A stretch of DNA of 30,061 nt from Alphaproteobacteria bacterium UBA6038. GTDB taxonomy: Bacteria; Pseudomonadota; Alphaproteobacteria; Micropepsales; Micropepsaceae. A program made the position numbers and the translations under genes. Positions 7,447-14,063 of this stretch are shown here, piece by piece (position 1 is the stretch's first letter; each line of letters starts with the position of its first letter). The stretch lies in the NCBI GenBank assembly GCA_002429315.1, contig DIZC01000115.1, positions 41,093 through 71,153 on the forward strand, given 5' to 3'. The notes under the pieces are model-generated. The model worked only from the letters and a program-made list of their open reading frames with translations, made no database searches and was not told the origin of the DNA.

Positions 7447-8244
7447 ATGTCGGCATTGCTGTTCGAGAAGGAAGGTCATGTCGCGACCCTCACCATCAAC
7501 CGGCCCGAATCGCGCAACCCGCTGGGCGAGGACGGCGACGGCGAGCGGTTCGCGGAAGCGGCCGGGCGCATCAATACCGACCGCGACGTGCGTTGCGCGA
7601 TCCTGACCGGCGCGGGCAGCGCCTTTTCCGCTGGCGGCAATCTGAAGGCCATGCGCGAGCGCTCCGGCGGCTTTGCCGGCGCCGGCGTCCACATCCGGGA
7701 GCGCTATCGCAACGGCATCCACCGCATCATCCGGGCGCTGTGGGGGATCGAAGTGCCGCTGATCGCGGCCGTGAACGGCCCGGCCATCGGGCTCGGCAAC
7801 GACGTGGCATGCCTTGCCGACATCCGCATCGCGGCGGAGACCGCAATCTTCGGCGCGACATTCCTGAAGGTTGGGCTGGTGCCGGGCGACGGCGGCGCCT
7901 GGATTCTGCCGCGCGTCATCGGGCAATCGCGCGCCGCCGAGTTGTTCTTCACCGCCGACACCATCGATGCGCAGACCGCGCTCGCATGGGGGCTCGTCTC
8001 GAAACTGGTTCCTGCGGATGCTCTGATGACCGAAGCGCGCGCGCTCGCAACCCGCATCTGCCGCCAGCCGCCGGACGTGCTGCGGATGACCAAGCGGCTG
8101 ATGCGCGAAGGCCAGACGGCGAGCTTCGAAAACATCATGGAGCTTTCCGCGTCGATGCAGGCAATTGCCCACCTGACCGGCGATCACCGCGAAGCCATCG
8201 CCGCCTTCTTCGAGAAGCGCGCGCCCGCGTTCAAGGGCGAGTGA
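7447..8244 (+). CDS. Crotonase (enoyl-CoA hydratase/isomerase family)
   Basis: Crotonase-fold enzyme of 265 residues acting on an acyl-CoA thioester. Oxyanion-hole segments are visible as GAGSAFSAGGNLKAM and NGPAIGLGNDVACLADIRI. GLVPGDGGAWILPR and the helix RAAELFFTADTIDAQTALAWGLV follow, as in the family. Compared with classical hydratases, the first catalytic Glu position is Asp (GLGNDVA against GGGCELA). The second Glu position is not acidic (FGATFLKVG against FGQPEILLG), although the next loop has an Asp (PGDGG). The reaction may therefore be isomerisation, hydrolysis or hydration of an unusual substrate. The ATG at 7447 has GGAG eight bases upstream; the frame is open further up but without family-like sequence. 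It lies in the same strand run as the dehydrogenase pair, which supports a beta-oxidation role. Confidence 0.9.
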   Translation: MSALLFEKEGHVATLTINRPESRNPLGEDGDGERFAEAAGRINTDRDVRCAILTGAGSAFSAGGNLKAMRERSGGFAGAGVHIRERYRNGIHRIIRALWGIEVPLIAAVNGPAIGLGNDVACLADIRIAAETAIFGATFLKVGLVPGDGGAWILPRVIGQSRAAELFFTADTIDAQTALAWGLVSKLVPADALMTEARALATRICRQPPDVLRMTKRLMREGQTASFENIMELSASMQAIAHLTGDHREAIAAFFEKRAPAFKGE

Positions 8245-8247
8245 AGG

Positions 8248-9648
8248 CTACGACGCCGCCTTGAGCGGCTCGCGCACCCGCCACGCCGGCAGAAAGACAG
8301 TGACCGTCGTGCCTTCGGCCACCCGGCTTTCCAGTTCCACCCGGCCGCCATGCGCCGCCACTAGGCCCTTGACGATGGGCAGCCCCAGGCCGGTGCCTTT
8401 GTCCGCGGTGACGACGTCGTGCCGGCCCTGGCCGAAATGCTCGAAGACGCGCGTGCGGTCCTCTTCGGCGATGCCTATGCCCGTATCGCTGACGCCGAAC
8501 GCCATCCCGCCGTCCGGCTCGAGCCGCGCGAACGCCGCGATGTACCCGCCCGGCGGCGTGAACTTCACGGCGTTGGACAGGAGATTGAGCAGCACCTGCG
8601 TCAGCGCGCGCTCATCGGCGTAAACGCAAGGAAGATCCGGCGGCAGCTCCGTCACCACCGCCAGCGCCTCAGTTTCCGCCCGGCCGGTCATCAACTTCAG
8701 GCAGTCGGCGATCAGCCGCCCCACATCGATGTCGGCTTCGTGCAGCTGGAGACCGCCGGCTTCGATCTTGGCCAGATCGAGGATGTCATTGATGAGCGCC
8801 AGCAGGTGATGGCCGGACTGGTAGATGAGTCCCGCGTATTCGCCATGCCGTTCCGGCTGGCTGAAATGGCCGGACTGGATCATCTCCGAGAATCCGAGGA
8901 TCGCATTCAGTGGCGTGCGCAGCTCGTGACTCATGTTGGCGAGGAACTGCGATTTCGCGCGGCTGGCGGCTTCGGCGCGCGCCGCCGCCGCGTCGGAATC
9001 CGCCTTGGATTGCGCCAGCGCCGCGATCAGGTCGTTCTTGTCGTCGCGCAGCCGGAGCATGTCGCGCGCGGTGAAATAGATCTGCCGCGACATGTAGGCG
9101 AGGTAGCACACGAACAGGAACGCAAGCAGCGACAGGCCGTCGTAGATGATGCCGCCCTGTCTGAGCGGCAGCAGCACCAGCGCCGACCCGTAGACTGCGT
9201 ATCCGTTGATGGCGAGCGGCTTGCTCGCGCCCACCAGCGCCGAGTTTCCCGCGAGCGTGCAGGCCACGATGAGGAGGATCAGCATGTGGTTGAAGTCGCT
9301 GCCGGCGCGCCAGAACAGGAGTCCCATGGCGGACCAGGAGATAGTGAACAGGAAATACGACACGGCGGCCCACGCCACCCAGGGCCTGCGCGCGGTTTCC
9401 TCCGGCGGCAGCTTCAGGAAGCGGTGGCACACATAGCCGAGCGGGGCGCCGCCGATCGCCACGGCGGCGAACCACAGCACGAGAAGCGGCCGGCCGATCC
9501 AGCGCGCGAACATCACGCACAGGATCGCCGCGAAAACCGGCATCAGCCAGCTGTTCGGCTGCAGGTTCTTGAGCGCGAGCCGAAGCTGATCGCCGGCAAG
9601 CTTGGCGTGCTGGCCGGGCGCGGCTTGCGGCGCGGCAATGTCCTGCAT
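8248..9648 (-). CDS. Membrane sensor histidine kinase
   Basis: A 466-residue two-component sensor kinase. Five or six hydrophobic segments span about 34-190, with little periplasmic sequence, so it probably senses through the membrane. A coiled-coil-like linker (about 195-235) joins them to a HisKA domain with SHELRTPLNAILGF (H241 is the phosphorylation site). The ATPase domain has the N box LLNLLSNAVKFT (about 354-364), G1 DTGIGI, F box FEHFGQ and G2 GTGLGL. All catalytic motifs are intact. An upstream in-frame ATG at 9684 would add 12 residues; the 9648 start gives MQDIAAPQAAPG. No response regulator lies nearby, so the kinase is an orphan here. Its 3' end is convergent with the crotonase gene, with three bases between the stop codons. 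Confidence 0.9.
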   Translation of the reverse strand: MQDIAAPQAAPGQHAKLAGDQLRLALKNLQPNSWLMPVFAAILCVMFARWIGRPLLVLWFAAVAIGGAPLGYVCHRFLKLPPEETARRPWVAWAAVSYFLFTISWSAMGLLFWRAGSDFNHMLILLIVACTLAGNSALVGASKPLAINGYAVYGSALVLLPLRQGGIIYDGLSLLAFLFVCYLAYMSRQIYFTARDMLRLRDDKNDLIAALAQSKADSDAAAARAEAASRAKSQFLANMSHELRTPLNAILGFSEMIQSGHFSQPERHGEYAGLIYQSGHHLLALINDILDLAKIEAGGLQLHEADIDVGRLIADCLKLMTGRAETEALAVVTELPPDLPCVYADERALTQVLLNLLSNAVKFTPPGGYIAAFARLEPDGGMAFGVSDTGIGIAEEDRTRVFEHFGQGRHDVVTADKGTGLGLPIVKGLVAAHGGRVELESRVAEGTTVTVFLPAWRVREPLKAAS

Positions 9649-9928
9649 GGTGGTCTCTGGCTCGGCACGCACGCCGGCAAACATGCGGCACGGTTGGTTA
9701 AGGCCGCTTTGCCCGTCATGGTAAGCACCGCGTTAACCGCATGCCTGTCGGGGGTTTCGGAAAGTCGCCCGCGCTGCGCCGCGCGTCCGAGCTGCGCAAA
9801 ACGGTTCTGTCCAACGCCGTTCGAAGGCCGAGCCGGACGGTATTTCCTTGTTTGTGTCCTGAGAACCTATACGACGGGTGACGCAAAGGGCATCACGCGA
9901 TGCTCAAAAGGCCAATGGGGCACACATT

Positions 9929-10612
9929 ATGATCGGAAAATCATGGGTTGCGGGCATTCTGGTTCTTGCCAGCGCAACGGCTGCGGCAGCGGCCAGCGAA
10001 GTCGCCGGTCCCACTGCGGGCGGCAGTGCGCCGGCGGCGTACTCGCAGCCGCAACCGCAGGGCCTCATCACGATTTTCAGCAACATGGGCGGCAAATATC
10101 CGAAGGCCATCTATTTCTGCTGCAATGGATTCTTCATCCAGGGGCCGACGAGCGGCGGGCACGAATTGTGGGATGCGCAGGCCTTTACCCCGTCCGTGAA
10201 TCGCACGCTTCGCAGGATCGAAGTGGCCCTCGCATACGGCGGTGGAACCAATCAGGCGGTGATCGGACTTTACAGCGACAATGCCGGCGTGCCGGGGACG
10301 GCACTCAGGAGTTGGCGCGTCAGCAATGTGCCGAACTATCAGACCTGTTGCGTTGTCGAGGCGGTGACGGACAGTGCTGGAATACCGGTGACCGCCGGAG
10401 TGCAATACTGGGTGGTCGTGAAGACCGGCAGCACCGACCGAGATGCCTCGATCGGATGGCTCTATAACACAACCGATCAGGTCGACGCCGTTCCGTTTGC
10501 GCAGTATTGCTCGAAGGACGCCGGCGGCGCGCCGTGCAGCACGGCCAACGATAAGTGGAGCGCCATCGGCGGGCAGATCCCCGGATTGGCGTTCGCTGTG
10601 AAGGGCGATTAG
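9929..10612 (+). CDS. Secreted protein of unknown function, jelly-roll-like (choice-of-anchor type)
   Basis: A 227-residue exported protein. The N terminus is a clear Sec signal (MIGKSWVAGILVLASATAAAAA, cleavage near residue 22). The mature part reads like the beta-sandwich modules found in extracellular proteins: RTLRRIEVALAYGGGTNQAVI, GLYSDNAGVPGTALRSWRV, GVQYWVVVKTG and IGWLYNTT. There are several Cys residues, including a CC pair in the N-terminal third (YFCCNGF) and another (QTCCVVE), plus two near the C terminus (QYCSKD, APCSTA), so disulfides are likely. There is no obvious C-terminal anchor. The start is set at 9929 because this ATG begins the signal peptide directly; upstream codons of the same frame are not family-like. 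No catalytic motif is visible and I cannot assign a function. Confidence 0.75.
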   Translation: MIGKSWVAGILVLASATAAAAASEVAGPTAGGSAPAAYSQPQPQGLITIFSNMGGKYPKAIYFCCNGFFIQGPTSGGHELWDAQAFTPSVNRTLRRIEVALAYGGGTNQAVIGLYSDNAGVPGTALRSWRVSNVPNYQTCCVVEAVTDSAGIPVTAGVQYWVVVKTGSTDRDASIGWLYNTTDQVDAVPFAQYCSKDAGGAPCSTANDKWSAIGGQIPGLAFAVKGD

Positions 10613-10639
10613 CCGCCCAGACTCGAGAGTGCCCCCATA

Positions 10640-10678
10640 TTGCTACTTTGCCCCCAAAACGCTATTCTGGGGTCAAAG
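10640..10678 (+). promoter_or_regulatory. Promoter with overlapping inverted repeat upstream of the toxin-antitoxin pair
   Basis: TTGCTA (10640-10645) and TATTCT (10663-10668), 17 bases apart, form a plausible sigma-70 promoter. An inverted repeat (CTTTGCCCCC at 10646-10655, GGGGTCAAAG at 10669-10678, nine of ten positions paired) begins in the spacer and overlaps the -10 element. An operator in this place fits autorepression by the ribbon-helix-helix antitoxin encoded 13 bp downstream. The motifs are seen; binding is inferred from other FitA/VapB systems. Confidence 0.55.
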
Positions 10679-10690
10679 AGGTTGCTGCGC

Positions 10691-10933
10691 ATGGCCGAAG
10701 TGAAGATTCGCAGGCTGCCGGACTGGGTGGTAGCGCATCACAAGCGCAACGCCGAACGGGCCGGCCGCAGCCTTGAGGAAGAGCTACGCCAGTTCCTCAC
10801 GCATGAGGCGCTCGCAAAGCGCGACCGGCTGTGGAAACGCCTTGCCGAGACGCGCGCGCGCATCCGCAAGCGCCACGGTGCGCTGACGGATTCGACCGCC
10901 GATATCCGCGAGGAACGCGAGCGGCTCGGGTGA
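10691..10933 (+). CDS. FitA-like ribbon-helix-helix antitoxin
   Basis: Antitoxin of 80 residues. The N-terminal half (MAEVKIRRLPDWVVAHHK, then AERAGRSLEEELRQFL) is a typical FitA-type Arc/MetJ ribbon-helix-helix domain, in which the first strand binds operator DNA and GRSxEEE marks the family. The C-terminal half is very charged (KRDRLWKRLAETRARIRKRH and on) and would wrap the toxin. AGAGG at 10677-10681 precedes the ATG. Its stop codon overlaps the toxin start by four bases (GTGA), the usual translational coupling in these operons. Confidence 0.85.
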   Translation: MAEVKIRRLPDWVVAHHKRNAERAGRSLEEELRQFLTHEALAKRDRLWKRLAETRARIRKRHGALTDSTADIREERERLG

Positions 10934-11382
10934 TCGCATTCCCGCAAGTCGGCGCGCTGGTTGTGGACGCGAGTCTTTTCGTCCAGCTCTTCGTCGAGGA
11001 ACCGGCGACCGCAGTTATCACCGGCTATCTGTCGGAAGAGCACAAGATGGATCGTTTCCTGGCGCCTTCGATCCTGGCGTCCGAAACGGCAGCGGCGATC
11101 ACAAAGAAGTTGCTGCGGAAGGAAATCGACGTCAGATCGGCGAGGGAAGCGTTTGCGAGCTTGCAGCAGACGCTAAGCGAGGGCGCATTCGAGTTGCTCC
11201 CGGCAAACGAGTTCATCGACTCGGCCTTTGAGCTTTCGGTCAAGTTGCATCATCCGCTTCACGATTGCCTCTATCTGGCGGTGGCCAAAGCTCACACGGC
11301 GCTGTTCGCAACGCGTGACGATGTGCTGGCAGCCAAGGCGCGCGGGATTGGCCTCGAAACGGACCTGGTCGGCGGCCGATAG
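10930..11382 (+). CDS. FitB/VapC-like PIN-domain toxin
   Basis: Putative PIN-domain ribonuclease toxin of 150 residues. The acidic active-site positions are present: D13 in LVVDASLFVQLF, E52 in ILASETAAAI, D112 in HHPLHDCLYLAVA and D130/D131 in FATRDDVL. Mg2+-dependent RNA cleavage is expected from the family; the target cannot be predicted. The start is GTG at 10930, overlapping the antitoxin stop; the open frame continues upstream but only inside the antitoxin gene. The stop codon abuts the stop codon of the convergent SDR gene with no spacer. The pair appears complete and functional. Confidence 0.87.
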   Translation: MIAFPQVGALVVDASLFVQLFVEEPATAVITGYLSEEHKMDRFLAPSILASETAAAITKKLLRKEIDVRSAREAFASLQQTLSEGAFELLPANEFIDSAFELSVKLHHPLHDCLYLAVAKAHTALFATRDDVLAAKARGIGLETDLVGGR

Positions 11383-12294
11383 CTAAGGCGCCACCGGCTT
11401 GTCCTGGAGGCGCTCGAAAATGTGGGCGCCGTGCTCGTTGCCCATGGTGAAGTGCTTGGCGCCGGCAAAGTCCGAGATCTTCGGCCAGTATTCCGCCACC
11501 GTGTCGGCGGTCGCGCCATGGCCGAGATTGACGCCGGTCGATTCCATGATCTGCGCCGACGAAAACGCGCCTGCACCGGCGGAGATGATGACGCCGGTCG
11601 GCGTCTCTTCACTCGCCAGAAACACCACCGCCGGGGTGACGTATTCCGGCTTCAGCATCTCCAGCATCTGCGGCGGCAGCAGGTTCTCCGTCATCCGCGT
11701 GGCCGCCACCGGGCAGATGGCGTTGACCTTGATGTTGTCCTTGGCGCCTTCGAGCTTCAGCGTGTTCATGAAGCCGACCAGCGCCAGCTTGGCGCAGCCG
11801 TAATTGGTCTGGCCGAAATTGCCGTAAAGGCCTGTGGACGAGGTCGTCACCACGATGCGGCCGTATTGCTGGTCGCGCATGATCTGCCAGCACGCTTTGG
11901 CCGGCTTGACCGTGCCCATCACGTGCACCGCCATCACCGCATCGAAATCGGCGATCTCCATCTTGGCGAAGCTCTTGTCGCGCAGGATGCCGGCGTTGGC
12001 GATGAGGATATCGATGCGCCCGAACGCATCCATGGTCTGCTTGATCATGTTGGCGACGCCGGTGTCATCGGTCACAGACGAGCCGTTGGCGATCGCCTCG
12101 CCGCCGGCGGTCTTAATCTCGGCCACCACCTTCTGCGCCGCATCCGAGCCGCCGCCGCTGCCGTCCACCTGGCCGCCGAGATCGTTGACCACCACCTTGG
12201 CGCCGCGCCGCGCCAGTTCCAGCGCATGCTGCCGGCCCAATCCGCCGCCCGCGCCGGTGACGATGGCAACCTTGCCGTCGAACCGAATGGTCAT
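11383..12294 (-). CDS. SDR family dehydrogenase (MFE-2/3-hydroxyacyl-CoA dehydrogenase type)
   Basis: Short-chain dehydrogenase of 303 residues. It has the NAD(P)-binding glycine motif TGAGGGLG (13-20), VVNDLGG with an Asp suggesting NAD preference, NAG at 100-102, and the catalytic set S152, Y165 and K169 (YGCAK). The long insert GQVDGSGGGSDAAQKVV after the second strand and the C-terminal extension are typical of the dehydrogenase domain of peroxisomal multifunctional enzyme 2. That points to (3R)-hydroxyacyl-CoA oxidation, consistent with the acyl-CoA genes upstream in the window. The start is the ATG at 12294, preceded by CAGGAG; the frame is open further up but runs into the repeat at 12378. 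It is convergent with, and directly abuts, the PIN toxin gene. Confidence 0.88.
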   Translation of the reverse strand: MTIRFDGKVAIVTGAGGGLGRQHALELARRGAKVVVNDLGGQVDGSGGGSDAAQKVVAEIKTAGGEAIANGSSVTDDTGVANMIKQTMDAFGRIDILIANAGILRDKSFAKMEIADFDAVMAVHVMGTVKPAKACWQIMRDQQYGRIVVTTSSTGLYGNFGQTNYGCAKLALVGFMNTLKLEGAKDNIKVNAICPVAATRMTENLLPPQMLEMLKPEYVTPAVVFLASEETPTGVIISAGAGAFSSAQIMESTGVNLGHGATADTVAEYWPKISDFAGAKHFTMGNEHGAHIFERLQDKPVAP

Positions 12295-12377
12295 GTCGAA
12301 CATCTCCTGAGATTGGCCGTGGGTCTCATAGCAGAAGCAACACGGACAACTCAAAACCATTCCCTTAAGCGCTTCCG

Positions 12378-12525
12378 CTTCCCCCATTGTGGGGGAAGCT
12401 GTCAGCGGTCGCGTTAGCGACCGATGACTGAAGGGGGGATGCTCATCCAGGGCGCCCCCCTTCCGTCTGGCTTCGCTGCCCTGACGCGCAACTCGCCAGC
12501 CACCTTCCCCCACAAGGGGGGAAGG
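12378..12525. repeat. 148-bp palindromic repeat (REP/MITE-like), intergenic
   Basis: The element is bounded by two hairpins. On the left, CTTCCCCCATTGTGGGGGAAG (12378-12398) pairs with itself; on the right, CCTTCCCCC-ACAA-GGGGGGAAGG spans 12503-12525. The right end read backwards repeats the left: C-rich arm, TTGTGGGGGAAG, a GTGGCTGGCG-like block, then a GACGGAAGGGGGG-like block. It fills most of the 291-bp gap between the acyltransferase and SDR genes. Apart from it I see nothing coding there. It has the same plan as the element inside the acyltransferase gene (13530-13658). Confidence 0.82.
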
Positions 12526-12585
12526 AGAAGTCTACGTGCAGTATTGTGCCTCCGCGCCTCCGCATCTCCGTGTACGAAATCGGCT

Positions 12586-13914
12586 CTATCCCCGTGGCTG
12601 CGTCTTCGCGAGCAAATGCGCTCTGAGCCACGCGTTAGCCGGGCGTTCGACGGCGTAATAAAGCAGCGCGCCCCAGGCGACGCACAGAATCAGCAGCACC
12701 GCGGGCTCGATCAAATGAATCGCGTGCGCCCATTCCGGCCGTGGGTTGGGATAGACGCGCTGCTCCGCCATGCGGAGCAGCTGCAGGAACGTGGTCTGCC
12801 CCATGTAGATGGCGAACGACCATTCGCCCAGCAGCCGCAGGGGCTGCGACTGGAAGAACTGCGCCACGATCCCGCGGTCGAATGCCAGCGCGAGGATGAT
12901 CGTCATCAGCGGCGGCAGCAGCCAGTAATCGCGGACCGTGTGCGACCAGCCGGTGTTGTAGATGGCGTACAACAGCGCGGCGAACGCAACCAGTTGCGCA
13001 AGCGACAGCCAATGCACGGACAGCGCATCGGCGCGCGGCTTGAGCTCGCGGTAGACAATCGCCAGCCCCACGCCGATGGCGAAGTCCGCCATGCCGCGCA
13101 CGATCCCCCAATCGTAGGTGATGTCGAGTCCGATGCGCGGTTTGATCAGCATCGCCAACACGGCAAAGCCGAAGGCCACCAGCGCCAAGCCGGCCCATGC
13201 GCGCTGCCGCGCCATCCACAGATAGAGGGGAAAGACCAGGCAGAGGAACCACTCGACGCTGACGAACCACGACACGCCGTTCCATGACAGCCGCGGAAAC
13301 AAATGCCACGCCTGCACCAGAAACAGATTGCCGATGAAGCTCCAGAAACTGGTGTAGGGATGATAGCCGGGCAAATCGTAGATCGAGGTGTAGCCGCCGA
13401 TTGCCGCCAGCCAGCGGAAGAACAGCACCAAGGCCAGCATGATCAGCAGAGTCGCCAGATGCAGCGGATACAGCCGCGCCAGCCGCGCTTTGAGGAATTC
13501 GAAATAGCGAAAGTGTGCTGCTTTGGGTTCACCTCCTCCCTGTGGGGAGGTCGGTGAGCCCGCGTGCAGCGCGGGCGAACCGGGTGGGGGGCTCATATCC
13601 GATGCAGGCCCCCCACCCGCGTCGCTGCGCTCCTCGATCTCCCCACGAGGAGGAGGTGATGTGTGCGGGGGCGACGGAGCCGTCCGCGCACCGTAAACAT
13701 GCACCAGAATGAACCCGCTGAGCGCGAAGAAGAACTCGACCCACAGATAGCCCTTCGCGACGAACACATCGAACCAGCGCCAGTTCTGATAGCCGTGCGC
13801 CTCGTGATAGTGATAGAGCACCAGCAGCAGCGGCGGCAGCGCTCGCGCGCCTGCGAGCGCGCGGATTTCCGCAGGCCTCGCCTGCGCCGGCTTCGACGAA
13901 CCGCTTTCCGCCAT
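12586..13914 (-). CDS. Acyltransferase 3 (OafA/YrhL) family membrane protein with inserted repeat
   Basis: Integral membrane O-acyltransferase of 442 residues, likely modifying a surface glycan or lipid. It opens with the family signature RALAGARALPPLLLVLYHYHEAHG, then VEFFFALSGFILVHVYG, and later RYFEFLKARLARLYPLH, VSWFVSVEWFLCLVFPLYL and GEWSFAIYMGQTTFLQLLR. About ten membrane segments are visible. Residues about 79-131, between the second helix and FRYFEF, are a low-complexity Pro/Gly/Ser stretch encoded by a 129-bp palindromic repeat (43 codons, frame kept). In relatives this loop is short. The flanking catalytic residues are untouched, so the enzyme may still work. GGAGGGG lies almost against the ATG. 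The substrate is unknown; no glycan genes are adjacent. Confidence 0.85.
   Translation of the reverse strand: MAESGSSKPAQARPAEIRALAGARALPPLLLVLYHYHEAHGYQNWRWFDVFVAKGYLWVEFFFALSGFILVHVYGARTAPSPPHTSPPPRGEIEERSDAGGGPASDMSPPPGSPALHAGSPTSPQGGGEPKAAHFRYFEFLKARLARLYPLHLATLLIMLALVLFFRWLAAIGGYTSIYDLPGYHPYTSFWSFIGNLFLVQAWHLFPRLSWNGVSWFVSVEWFLCLVFPLYLWMARQRAWAGLALVAFGFAVLAMLIKPRIGLDITYDWGIVRGMADFAIGVGLAIVYRELKPRADALSVHWLSLAQLVAFAALLYAIYNTGWSHTVRDYWLLPPLMTIILALAFDRGIVAQFFQSQPLRLLGEWSFAIYMGQTTFLQLLRMAEQRVYPNPRPEWAHAIHLIEPAVLLILCVAWGALLYYAVERPANAWLRAHLLAKTQPRG
13530..13658. repeat. 129-bp palindromic repeat embedded in frame in the acyltransferase gene
   Basis: The outer arms, CACCTCCTCCCTGTGGGGAG from 13530 and CTCCCCACGAGGAGGAGGTG ending at 13658, pair in 20 of 23 positions. 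The inner arms CCGGGTGGGGGG and CCCCCCACCCGC pair in 11 of 12. A small hairpin CCCGCGTGCAGCGCGGG sits between on the left. The length is exactly 43 codons and has no stop in the coding frame, so the host gene reads through it. It follows the plan of the intergenic element at 12378-12525. Confidence 0.88.
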
Positions 13915-14063
13915 CCCCTCCGCCCGCGAATCGCAATCCAGAGCCTGTCATGGCCGGACGCCGCGAACCACTGCGGGGGATTTTTCGCCCGCGTATTGAA
14001 TTCGGTCCCTTAAAGCTGACGCTTCACGTGCTAAGGTCTCAGTGTCGGCTGGGGGGCTTTGCA

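Noticed and set aside
6249..8264. 671-codon open frame overlapping the beta-propeller and crotonase genes
   Set aside because: Arg/His/Pro-rich translation without family features. It is a shadow frame of high-GC genes and spans two real genes and their spacer.
8419..10467. 682-codon plus-strand open frame opposite the histidine kinase
   Set aside because: Composition typical of an antisense shadow; the minus strand has every kinase motif in order.
12586..13914. Acyltransferase as a pseudogene disrupted by a repeat
   Set aside because: The insertion is a multiple of three without stops and both flanks keep family sequence in one frame, so an intact gene with an extended loop is the better reading.
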